Shown here piece after piece: positions 16,497 through 22,701 of a stretch of 36,375 nucleotides of DNA. The translations under genes and the position numbers were made by a program. A model generated the notes under the pieces. That model saw only the letters and a list, made by a program, of their open reading frames with translations. It searched no databases and was not told the DNA's origin. The stretch lies in NCBI GenBank assembly GCA_001791745.1, contig MGFG01000033.1, positions 1 through 36,375 on the forward strand. Direction: 5' to 3'. This DNA is from Candidatus Uhrbacteria bacterium RIFOXYC2_FULL_47_19 (GTDB lineage: Bacteria > Patescibacteriota > Patescibacteriia > SG8-24). Positions within the stretch are counted from its first letter, which is position 1. Each line of letters starts with the position of its first letter.

Positions 16497-17477
16497 ACAT
16501 ATAATAATATCATCTCGCTCGAAAATCTCCTCGAGTCGTGGCAAGAATTCGTCCGCGGCAAGCGAACGCGGAAAGACGTGCAGGAATTCGAGCGAGATTT
16601 GATGACGAACATCATCGCGCTTCACCGCGAGCTTGCCGTGAAAAAATATTCGCATTCGGCATATCAACATTTCAAAATCGCCGATCCGAAACCTCGTGAT
16701 ATTCATAAAGCAAGCGTTCGTGACCGGCTTTTGCATCATGCATTGCACAGGCAACTGTCGCCATTTTTCGCAAAGACTTTTATTTCTGACTCGAATTCAT
16801 GCCAAGACGGGAAAGGAACGCACCGCGCTCTCCGCAGGTTCAGAAAATTCATCGGCGCGGTATCCGAAAACAATATACGGACGGTATGGGTGTTCAAATG
16901 CGACATCAGAAAGTTTTTCGCAAACATCGATCATGCAATTCTTTTGGATATAGTCGCTAAATATATTCCCGATCAAGATATTCTCGATCTCGTATCGGTC
17001 ATCGTCCGGAGCTTCCATTCAAGCAATGCAGACATCGGGCTTCCACTCGGCAATTTGACGTCCCAGCTTCTGGTAAATATTTACATGAATGAATTTGATC
17101 AATTTGTGAAGCATCGACTCAAGGCGAAATATTATCTGCGTTACGCCGACGATTTTGCCGTCCTTTCGACGGATAAGACCTGTCTCGAAAAGATTTTGCC
17201 GGTGATGCAGGAGTTTTTGGGAAGCAAACTAAAACTCGCCATGCATCCGGATAAGATTTCCATTCAGACCGTCGCATCTGGCGTGGATTTTCTCGGTTGG
17301 GTGCATTTTCCGGATCACAGAGTATTAAGAACGACGACCAAAAAACGAATGTTCAGGAACATACAAGCGAAAGACGAAAAGGAAGAAACGGTGCAGTCAT
17401 ATTTAGGACTTATCAGCCACGGCAACAGCTGGAAATTGCGACAGAAAATTCTAAGGAAGGGAAAATTGCTTAATTAA
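16473..17477 (+). CDS. DGR-type reverse transcriptase
   Basis: 334 residues from the ATG; the open frame also has a TTG at 16458 inside the microsatellite. RT motifs in order: the N-terminal DGR region (NIISLENLLESWQEFVRGKR), motif A CDIRKFFANID (about 143-153), GLPLGNLTSQ (about 189-198), the xGxxxSQ form typical of DGR and other bacterial RTs in place of QGxxxSP, and the catalytic YADD (about 224-227) in YYLRYADDFAVL. The C-terminal thumb follows (VDFLGWVHF). It copies TR RNA into cDNA with adenine-directed errors for transfer into VR. There is no maturase or endonuclease domain, so it is not a group II intron RT. The start of avd on the other strand overlaps by about 24 nt if its upstream ATG is used. 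No good Shine-Dalgarno is seen. Confidence 0.93.
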   Translation: MPKIRFHHTYNNIISLENLLESWQEFVRGKRTRKDVQEFERDLMTNIIALHRELAVKKYSHSAYQHFKIADPKPRDIHKASVRDRLLHHALHRQLSPFFAKTFISDSNSCQDGKGTHRALRRFRKFIGAVSENNIRTVWVFKCDIRKFFANIDHAILLDIVAKYIPDQDILDLVSVIVRSFHSSNADIGLPLGNLTSQLLVNIYMNEFDQFVKHRLKAKYYLRYADDFAVLSTDKTCLEKILPVMQEFLGSKLKLAMHPDKISIQTVASGVDFLGWVHFPDHRVLRTTTKKRMFRNIQAKDEKEETVQSYLGLISHGNSWKLRQKILRKGKLLN

Positions 17478-17870
17478 GCAAATCGTCCCAACGGTTCAAA
17501 TTTGGTCGAATCGGTGGTCGAAGGTGCAAGCTGGGTCAAACCGTCGATTTCTCGTACAAAGCTCGCCGCCGGGGCAAATAGTTTGGCAAAAAACGGTTAG
17601 ATAAGGTTAGTTGCGGTTAAGTGATTTTATGTCGGATTCTTTGCTCAAAACCGGTGGCTACTGGTGGGATAAGGTGAAATGGTTTTGGACCGGACTTTTG
17701 CCAAAAACGGGTGAGTTAGGGTGACTTGGGGTGAGTCGGCTACTTGGGCTGGTATGGCATCGGGAAGTCATAAAACTTGCTAACACGCTTGATATTGTTG
17801 ATTTTTTCGCGTACCGTAACCATATAATCCCTGTCCTCGAGTACGGTTATAACTCCGGATAGTGCCCGAC
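17478..17870. other. gene-free tail of module A with short tandem repeats
   Basis: About 390 bases without a clear gene. Three adjacent decamers GTGAGTTAGG, GTGACTTGGG, GTGAGTCGGC lie at 17711-17740, preceded by looser GGTTAG and GGTGG echoes. They could be binding sites for a recombinase or RNA repeats; no function can be assigned. Confidence 0.4.
17740..17862 (-). pseudogene. possible C-terminal gene fragment cut by repeat R2
   Basis: One minus-strand frame running out of R2 reads GVITVLEDRDYMVTVREK then INNIKRVSKFYDFPMPYQPK and a TAG stop at 17742-17740. It has the look of a real protein end (charged helix then a Pro/Tyr tail), has no start codon of its own and loses sense inside R2. I do not recognise the family. 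It may be the remnant of a gene destroyed when the repeat moved in, or chance. Confidence 0.25.
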
Positions 17871-18081
17871 CCCATCAAAACGTCCGACCCTTTTGGGTCG
17901 GGCGTTTTGATTTGGTAGGTCAAACGACGGGAATCGAACGGGCAGAAGTGAGCCGCGAGGCACCGTCCAGTGCCGAGCTGGCGAATGTCGATGAATCCGA
18001 ACCGGTGAGGATTCATCGCTGCCCCGGACAAGGAAGGACGGCATTCGGCCGGCCGACGCGGAATTCCCGTTGGCCACCCCA
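17871..18081. repeat. island repeat R2 ending in a tRNA-His att copy
   Basis: 210 bp with 12 mismatches by eye to R3 (20955-21164). Order of parts: hairpin ATCAAAACG...CGTTTTGAT (17874-17911), inverted T-arm of tRNA-His (17927-17939), a 9-bp inverted repeat GATGAATCC/GGATTCATC, and at the end ATTCCCGTTGGCCACCCCA (18063-18081), identical to the last 19 bases of tRNA-His including CCA. It is the junction between modules A and B. Confidence 0.85.
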
Positions 18082-18208
18082 AGTTATAAGAAGTGGCTTG
18101 TTGCATGTAAGAAAAAGTACAATTCTAACTCTGGTTATATTACTGTGTGGGTAATATCTGGCACAGGTTTTTGTTGCCTATTTTTGTGCTACTGATTTTT
18201 ATATCTAT

Positions 18209-18258
18209 AACTTTATAAAGTTCCGTAATTTTGCATAACTTTTATAAAGTTTGATAAT
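18209..18258 (+). promoter_or_regulatory. promoter and twin operators of the HTH-Fic gene
   Basis: TTGCAT (18231-18236), a 16-bp spacer and GATAAT (18253-18258) form the promoter. A perfect palindrome AACTTTATAAAGTT sits upstream (18209-18222). A near copy AACTTTTATAAAGTTT fills exactly the spacer (18237-18252). A protein bound there would block RNA polymerase; the HTH domain of the downstream protein is the obvious candidate repressor (inferred). Confidence 0.65.
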
Positions 18259-18290
18259 ATAGTATATATTACAAATTAAATTTGCTTATT

Positions 18291-19223
18291 ATGAATACTC
18301 GTCAAAAGTTGGAGATAATTCAAAAAATGTTGGGACTAACCCAGACCAAGCTGGCTCTAAGGTTTGGTGTTTCTTTTGCCGCTTTCAACAGTTGGTGGAC
18401 CGGCAAATCTAACCCTCGAGCAAAAATGCAGACTTCCATTGATGAGCTTTTTTTGGAAGTAACCGGACAAAAAGTAATTCCGATCGATCAACTTACGGCA
18501 AAAAAACAAGCCCTACAACAAAAATCCGGAAAACATAAAAGTGTTATAAATGAAATTTTGGCTAATCCGGATATTCGTGATCAGTTTATTTTGAAACTCA
18601 CCTATCACAGCAACAGCATTGAGGGCAGTACTCTTACCGAACCCGATACTGCGGCTATTCTTTTTGACAACACAGCTTTGCCAAATAAAAGCTTGACCGA
18701 ACAACTAGAGGCAAAAAATCACCAGACGGCCTTGAATTATTTATTTGATCATATTGCTAAAAAAGAAAAAGTTGACGAAGCTCTTGTGCTTAAACTCCAC
18801 AGTATTCTCATGAATGGCGTTCGCCCAGATGCTGGTGTTTATCGTAATCACGCCGTCAGAATTACCGCTGTTAATTTGCCAACAGCGAATTATATGAGTG
18901 TTCCAAAACTTATCCCAGAGGTTATGGCTCGTATTACTGAAAAAACCAAAGACATTATTTCTTTATCGGCTGGCGTGCATAGTAAGTTTGAACAGATTCA
19001 CCCATTCGGAGATGGAAACGGCCGTGTTGGACGTCTCTTGATGAACGCAATGCTAATTAGCACAAATTTTACTCCCGCAATTATTCGCCAAGAACAAAAA
19101 CAGCTTTACTACACTTATCTCTATAAAGCCCAAACAAAAGAGGATCAGAGCCAATTGGAGGATTTTCTCTGTGAGGCGGTAATGGACGGATTCAAAATCT
19201 TAGACCGCACGGATGTAAGATAA
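18291..19223 (+). CDS. HTH-Fic protein, self-inhibited Fic enzyme
   Basis: About 310 residues. The N-terminal helix-turn-helix domain (LGLTQTKLALRFGVSFAAFNSWW) is followed by an inhibitory helix motif SNSIEG (S/TxxxEG, about 107-112) and a Fic domain with the full catalytic motif HPFGDGNGRVGR (about 227-238). Fic enzymes transfer AMP or another nucleotide moiety to Ser/Thr/Tyr of target proteins. The inhibitory Glu before the Fic core makes this a class II, autoinhibited type. The ATG at 18291 is preferred to the TTG at 18282. Two palindromic operators precede it, suggesting autoregulation. It is cargo of module B and may serve as a toxin-like or regulatory AMPylator; the target is unknown. 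Confidence 0.88.
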   Translation: MNTRQKLEIIQKMLGLTQTKLALRFGVSFAAFNSWWTGKSNPRAKMQTSIDELFLEVTGQKVIPIDQLTAKKQALQQKSGKHKSVINEILANPDIRDQFILKLTYHSNSIEGSTLTEPDTAAILFDNTALPNKSLTEQLEAKNHQTALNYLFDHIAKKEKVDEALVLKLHSILMNGVRPDAGVYRNHAVRITAVNLPTANYMSVPKLIPEVMARITEKTKDIISLSAGVHSKFEQIHPFGDGNGRVGRLLMNAMLISTNFTPAIIRQEQKQLYYTYLYKAQTKEDQSQLEDFLCEAVMDGFKILDRTDVR

Positions 19224-19250
19224 TAGCCGTTCGTCTCACACTTAAAATAT

Positions 19251-19667
19251 ATGATTTCTATCAGTGAACAACAGCTTGAGTTATTTATGTCGCTGTTTCG
19301 AGGAAGAACAGATGTTTACGCACGTCGCTGGGAAAAGGAAGAACGATCTGGATACAGCCCGGCCTATAATTTTAATTGGGATGAATTCATGGCATATAAG
19401 CGACGGGGCGGATCAATGAAAGATTTTGAAAATAAGAAACTCATACCCCTAACCAAAGGAATCGTTAATAAACATCTTATCGGTCAGCATGTTGTTGGTA
19501 TATATCCAATTCTAGCTGACAATACTTCATATTTTATTGCAGCTGATTTTGACGGTGAGAATTGGTTGAAGGAGGAGGTGTCAAAGGTCTACCCGGGGGA
19601 CAAAACTCGCTTCAAGGGCAGACAAGGGGCAACAACGTTTTATTTTTTGGCTAGGAGGAGGTCGTAG
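19251..19667 (+). pseudogene. truncated archaeo-eukaryotic primase, TOTE conflict-system type
   Basis: The first about 108 residues (LFRGRTDVYARRWEKEERSG, then HVVGIYPILADNTSYFIAADFD) match the start of the primase domain found in TOTE-type conflict-system proteins as I remember it, including the catalytic-region string AADFDGENW. The normal protein continues for several hundred residues with helicase and nuclease parts. Here it changes after NWLKE into an unrelated basic stretch and stops at 138 aa. GGAGGAGGT occurs at both edges of the odd tail, so a short-repeat deletion may have made the junction. It lies 27 nt after the Fic gene in the same direction. It is most likely a non-functional relic; expression as a small protein cannot be excluded. 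Confidence 0.6.
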
Positions 19668-19692
19668 TTGTAAAACTTAGCAAACAATCCAC

Positions 19693-19720
19693 TTGGCATT
19701 TTCTGAAATCATGCTATAAA
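19693..19720 (+). promoter_or_regulatory. promoter of the GC-rich gene of module B
   Basis: TTGGCA (19693-19698), 16 bp, TATAAA (19715-19720), followed at 19727 by TTCTTTGA, the same octamer as in the DGR target leader. Confidence 0.55.
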
Positions 19721-19748
19721 TATACGTTCTTTGAAATAGAAACTCCCG

Positions 19749-19801
19749 TTGAAAGCGGCGTTTTGTAGCTCATTTTGTGGGCTTCAGTAGGCCGCTTTCA
19801 A
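19749..19801 (+). promoter_or_regulatory. hairpin leader of the GC-rich gene of module B
   Basis: A perfect 11-bp stem TTGAAAGCGGC/GCCGCTTTCAA with a 31-nt loop, between promoter and start codon. It parallels the leader hairpin of the DGR target gene. Confidence 0.5.
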
Positions 19802-19880
19802 TCAAGGACAACTCCAAGTCTTCGGGAATGATCTCGAAGTCTGGACAGTCGGCGGTTTACGCAAGGAAAGTGTGACGCCC

Positions 19881-20723
19881 ATGGCCAACACCATCATGGA
19901 GATCAAGCAGAACGAGATGTCGGCAACGCTTCGCAGCCTCGGAGAGGCCGGAGCCACGACCGATCACTCGGATTGGATGCGCGGTCGCGGCAACGCGGCG
20001 CTGCTTGTCCAGTTCATCGACCAGCAGCGGGGTCTCTCGGAGAAGAACTCCTACGAGACGTCCGTCGAGCTCCAGCTCACCGCTCTCCGTCGTGCGAACG
20101 ACGAGGAGAAGTGGGGACTGACCGAGGACGACTTCGCACGTCTCGCCTCGTCCGCTCCTACATGGCCGAAGGGCAAGTCCGCCTACCGTTCGTTCCGTAT
20201 TCGCTTCGGCGAAGGGGACGAGGGCGTCGCCAAGACGTTCGAGGCGCACTATGCGCGCATCCAGCACGTCTTCGGCGAGGGTCGGTACTGGCGCTGGGAG
20301 CACCTCCACTCGGGCAAGGTCGAGTACAATGGCAAGCCCGTGGAGCGTCTGCGGCTCCTGAACGGCAATCACACCCACAAAGCCGTCATCGAGTGGGTGG
20401 TGGTCGATCTGGATACGCACCGCAATCGCGAGAGCATCACGGCGGTGCGCGGCTCGAAGTCGCTCGCCGACGAGATACTCGTCATCGCGTGGATGTTCCC
20501 GGACATGATCCGCGCCATCGACTACGACAAGCTCCCCGGCTTGTTCGCCGCTGGTTACGAGGTTAACGTCCCCGAGTACGGTGGCGAGGCGTGGCAGAAC
20601 GTCGTGATCGTGCTCTTCTACCGCGACGACTGTCAGGTGGACGTGAGCACTAGCGACCACAGCGACGACAGCTCCGACTACTCGGTTCCGGTTTTTCGGG
20701 AGTCCCCAGCACTCGGCACTTGA
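19881..20723 (+). CDS. GC-rich accessory protein of unknown function
   Basis: About 280 residues, soluble, without signal peptide or membrane segment. Notable stretches are TLRSLGEAGATTDHSDWMRG, NAALLVQFIDQQRG, YRSFRIRFGEGDEGVAKTFE and a C-terminal Ser/Asp-rich tail ending DSSDYSVPVF. It resembles hypothetical proteins that I believe recur in CPR genomes, but I know no domain for it. Its high GC sets it apart from the Fic gene and matches the DGR target gene, and like that gene it has a hairpin leader. Unlike it, there is no visible variable repeat. The start may be ATG 19881 or GTG 19872; AAGGAAAG lies just upstream of both. The long antisense ORF is a composition effect. Confidence 0.7.
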   Translation: MANTIMEIKQNEMSATLRSLGEAGATTDHSDWMRGRGNAALLVQFIDQQRGLSEKNSYETSVELQLTALRRANDEEKWGLTEDDFARLASSAPTWPKGKSAYRSFRIRFGEGDEGVAKTFEAHYARIQHVFGEGRYWRWEHLHSGKVEYNGKPVERLRLLNGNHTHKAVIEWVVVDLDTHRNRESITAVRGSKSLADEILVIAWMFPDMIRAIDYDKLPGLFAAGYEVNVPEYGGEAWQNVVIVLFYRDDCQVDVSTSDHSDDSSDYSVPVFRESPALGT

Positions 20724-20738
20724 GCACTTGGGATTCGG

Positions 20739-20839
20739 GGGAGCCTTGGTTTCGACCTTGGCTCCCTCGGGTTCCCTCGGCCGTGTCTACAACACAAGTC
20801 CACAAAAGACTTATGTCTCGTAGATACGGCTCTTTTGTT
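20739..20839 (+). terminator. double hairpin terminator after the GC-rich gene
   Basis: First GGGAGCC (20739-20745) with GGCTCCC (20760-20766), capped by GGT-TTCG-ACC, a UUCG-type loop. Then GCCGTGTCTAC (20780-20790) with GTAGATACGGC (20820-20830), one G-T pair, followed by TCTTTTGTTTG. Confidence 0.75.
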
Positions 20840-20941
20840 TGCGAAAAATCTGCTACAATTTGATACGGAAAGTAGGCTCATGAATCGGCGAAAATGGCCG
20901 TCGATCCGTCCATTCTTACCTTCAAAAAAGTTCTAAAGTCG

Positions 20942-21166
20942 TCCCGTTGGCTATCCCATCAAAACGTCCGACCCTCTTGGGTCGGGCGTTTTGATTTGGT
21001 AGGTCAAACGACGGGAATCGAACAGGCAGGAGTGAGTTGCGAGGCTCCGTCCAGTGCCGAGCAGACGAACGTCGATGAATCCTAACCGGTGAGGATTCAT
21101 CGCTGCCCCGGACAAGGAAGGACGGCATTCGGCCGGTCGACGCGTAATTCCCGTTGGCCACCCCAT
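20942..21166. repeat. island repeat R3 ending in a tRNA-His att copy
   Basis: R3 proper is 20955-21164, about 94% identical to R2 and with the same internal order: hairpin 20958-20995, inverted T-arm 21011-21023, 9-bp inverted repeat, and terminal ATTCCCGTTGGCCACCCCAT (21147-21166), identical to the tRNA-His 3' end plus one base. A degenerate att (TCCCGTTGGCTATCCCATC) also precedes it. It is the right edge of the island. Confidence 0.85.
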
Positions 21167-21171
21167 TCCTG

Positions 21172-21198
21172 AAAATACCGCTAAAAGGCGGTATTTTT
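21172..21198. terminator. bidirectional hairpin, right copy
   Basis: AAAATACCGC/GCGGTATTTT, 10 perfect pairs. It differs from the left copy (14733-14759) by one compensated pair (C-G for T-A) plus loop changes, and is followed by the same TTGGTTAGT. Confidence 0.6.
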
Positions 21199-21223
21199 GG
21201 TTAGTAGCGAATGGACGAGAGGG

Positions 21224-21252
21224 TTGACAAATTATGATCTGATTGATATAAG
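21224..21252 (+). promoter_or_regulatory. promoter of the first zinc-ribbon paralogue
   Basis: TTGACA (21224-21229), 17 bp, TATAAG (21247-21252), near consensus. Confidence 0.7.
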
Positions 21253-21287
21253 GATATATCCCAGTAGGTTGGGAGAGGAGAAAGCCG

Positions 21288-21551
21288 ATGGAAGTATTGG
21301 CGATAACCGAGGCGGACGAGCGGGCGTTTGGTTGTCCGAATTGTCGAGGGGGTCAGACAAGAGAGGTGTTGAATGGCATTCCTGGCTTGTTCGTAGTCAA
21401 GCGGTGTCAGGCCTGTGGCAAGAAGATTTTAGTAACCGGTCTCATCGAGATCGGCGGCAGTATCAAACTCACGCTTCACCCAAGCGAGGAGGTCCTCGAG
21501 GGTGAGGTCAGATCTCATCCTTTCGGTGCTTCGGTGGGGCAAGAAGTGTAA
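21288..21551 (+). CDS. small zinc-ribbon protein, paralogue 1
   Basis: 87 residues. FGCPNC and CQACGK form a four-Cys zinc ribbon (about residues 15-45). The C-terminus has LEGEVRSHPFGA, closely matching LEGMVIAHPLDA in the next gene. A good Shine-Dalgarno (GGAGAGGAG) precedes the ATG. It has its own strong promoter and terminator. Function is unknown; zinc ribbons of this size bind nucleic acid or proteins. Confidence 0.7.
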   Translation: MEVLAITEADERAFGCPNCRGGQTREVLNGIPGLFVVKRCQACGKKILVTGLIEIGGSIKLTLHPSEEVLEGEVRSHPFGASVGQEV

Positions 21552-21581
21552 CACGAGGCGGGGCCTGTTCGGGCTATCTCC

Positions 21582-21608
21582 AGATCGGACCTGTTCCGAT
21601 CTTTTTTA
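21582..21608 (+). terminator. terminator of zinc-ribbon paralogue 1
   Basis: AGATCGGA/TCCGATCT, 8 perfect pairs with a 5-nt loop, then seven T residues. Confidence 0.85.
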
Positions 21609-21643
21609 TTCTAACAGCCTTGAGTTTGTTGATGACCTTGTCT

Positions 21644-21697
21644 TTGACAGTTGGGTTCCGAACTGGTAATAAAAACTATCCGAACGTCTTAGTTCGG
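21644..21697 (+). promoter_or_regulatory. promoter and leader hairpin of zinc-ribbon paralogue 2
   Basis: TTGACA (21644-21649), 17 bp, TAATAA (21667-21672). A hairpin CCGAAC/GTTCGG (21680-21685/21692-21697) ends 4 bases before the Shine-Dalgarno. Confidence 0.6.
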
Positions 21698-21711
21698 GAT
21701 TGGAGGAAGGG

Positions 21712-22002
21712 ATGTGTGACACGGAGACAAAAGACACCCGGGTCTACTTTATTACCGAGGGAGACCGTGATGTGTTTGGTTGTCCGCACTGTGGTGGCAC
21801 CAGCATGTTCTTACTAGAGAGACTCAGCAGACAGAAGGCTAACACGTTGTGGCAATGTTTCAGTTGTAAAGCTCTGATTCTAACCGTGTTCAGAAGCGTT
21901 AGGGTGGGGGAAGATGTTCAGGTGTTTTTGATAAGTGGGGAAAAATTGGAGGGTATGGTTATTGCCCATCCTCTCGACGCACGTACTATTGGTGCGGCGT
22001 AA
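21712..22002 (+). CDS. small zinc-ribbon protein, paralogue 2
   Basis: About 96 residues from ATG 21712, which follows a strong Shine-Dalgarno GGAGGAAGG; the open frame also has a TTG at 21700 within that site. It shares with paralogue 1 the layout ITEGDRDVFGCPHCGG, a second pair CFSCKA and LEGMVIAHP near the C-terminus. The two probably arose by tandem duplication. Role unknown. Confidence 0.7.
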   Translation: MCDTETKDTRVYFITEGDRDVFGCPHCGGTSMFLLERLSRQKANTLWQCFSCKALILTVFRSVRVGEDVQVFLISGEKLEGMVIAHPLDARTIGAA

Positions 22003-22037
22003 ATCGGCGTTCATTCATTTATAAAAGTCTTCATTGG

Positions 22038-22060
22038 TCGGGTCGGGCGCCCGATTTTTT
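22038..22060 (+). terminator. terminator of zinc-ribbon paralogue 2
   Basis: TCGGG/CCCGA around a 7-nt loop (or the alternative TCGGGC/GCCCGA), followed by six T residues. Confidence 0.75.
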
Positions 22061-22180
22061 GTTTCATTGTCGATGCCTGATTTTAATCTACCCACACCCT
22101 TATCCTTGACTTACCCTTCTTTTGAGTCGGAAATTGGTTTATCATTCCGATTGTTAATAAATTCAATAACATTAGTCGCT

Positions 22181-22462
22181 ATGGCGAAGATGACCAGGAC
22201 GCAGATCATTGCTGCGCTCGCCGATAAGTCCGGCAAGTCTAAGAAGGAAGTTAAGGATTTTCTCGACATGTTCGAGGAGATGGCCTTGAGTGAGGTTAAG
22301 AAGAATGGCGAGTTCTCCGTCATGAATCTTGGTAAACTCATCAAGCAGAATCGAGCCGCACGCATGGGTCGCAATCCGGCCACTGGAGCTACGATCAATA
22401 TTCCAGCTAAGACCGTGGTTAAGTTCCGCGTGGCCAAAGCTTGTAAGGATTCGGTGCTCTAG
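22181..22462 (+). CDS. HU-family DNA-binding protein
   Basis: 93 residues from ATG 22181; the longer frame to GTG 22034 runs through the previous terminator and is not credible. It has the HU/IHF layout: N-terminal helices (MTRTQIIAALADKSGKSKKE), then the beta-arm region with RMGRNPATGATINIPAKTVV, the GRNPxTG form typical of HU. It compacts and bends DNA, and HU-type proteins assist site-specific recombination, which may matter beside the island. A T-rich upstream region holds possible but unclear promoter boxes. A terminator follows. Confidence 0.95.
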   Translation: MAKMTRTQIIAALADKSGKSKKEVKDFLDMFEEMALSEVKKNGEFSVMNLGKLIKQNRAARMGRNPATGATINIPAKTVVKFRVAKACKDSVL

Positions 22463-22484
22463 AGCAGCGTTCTTCTAGAAGAAG

Positions 22485-22516
22485 CAAAAAGCCTCGGCTT
22501 CGGTCGGGGTTTTTGA
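22485..22516 (+). terminator. terminator of the HU gene
   Basis: AAAAGCCTCGG pairs with GTCGGGGTTTTT through several G-T pairs around a short CTTCG loop and continues into a T-run. Confidence 0.7.
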
Positions 22517-22552
22517 TTTGCTGTCTGGTTACAACCGATTAACGGGCGGAGG

Positions 22553-22581
22553 TTGACTTGCAGGTGGGTTCGTCCTAAGAT
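22553..22581 (+). promoter_or_regulatory. promoter upstream of the DUF84 gene
   Basis: TTGACT (22553-22558), 17 bp, TAAGAT (22576-22581). A hairpin ATCCATC/GATGGGT lies between it and the GGAGG site of the short upstream ORF. Confidence 0.6.
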
Positions 22582-22620
22582 GGACCATCCATCGTTGATT
22601 GATGGGTATGGAGGTTGACA

Positions 22621-22659
22621 ATGGTAGGGAGAGTGATAACCGAAAAGTATCTGGGATAG
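22621..22659 (+). other. 12-codon upstream ORF ending in TAG, in frame with the DUF84 gene
   Basis: ATG with a good Shine-Dalgarno (GGAGG, 7 nt upstream) encodes MVGRVITEKYLG and stops at TAG. The same frame continues without another stop into the DUF84 protein. It is either a leader peptide or the true N-terminus interrupted by a nonsense codon. Confidence 0.45.
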
Positions 22660-22701
22660 TCACCGGAAGCCGGTCATCGCCCTGATAGCGAACTGACGAT
22701 C

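Noticed and set aside
16473-17477. Group II intron or retron reverse transcriptase
   Set aside because: There are no intron domain V/VI structures or maturase domain and no msr/msd; TR/VR and avd identify a DGR.
19857-20660. Minus-strand ORF of 267 aa and plus-strand ORF of 197 aa overlapping the GC-rich gene
   Set aside because: They are composition shadows of 19881-20723; Arg/Val/Leu repeats without domain features and no start signals.
17780-21166. Minus-strand ORFs inside R2 and R3 that resemble each other (RRPAECRPSLSGAAMNPHR...)
   Set aside because: Their similarity only reflects the 210-bp DNA repeat; they run through the hairpin and the tRNA-derived ends and have no start signals.
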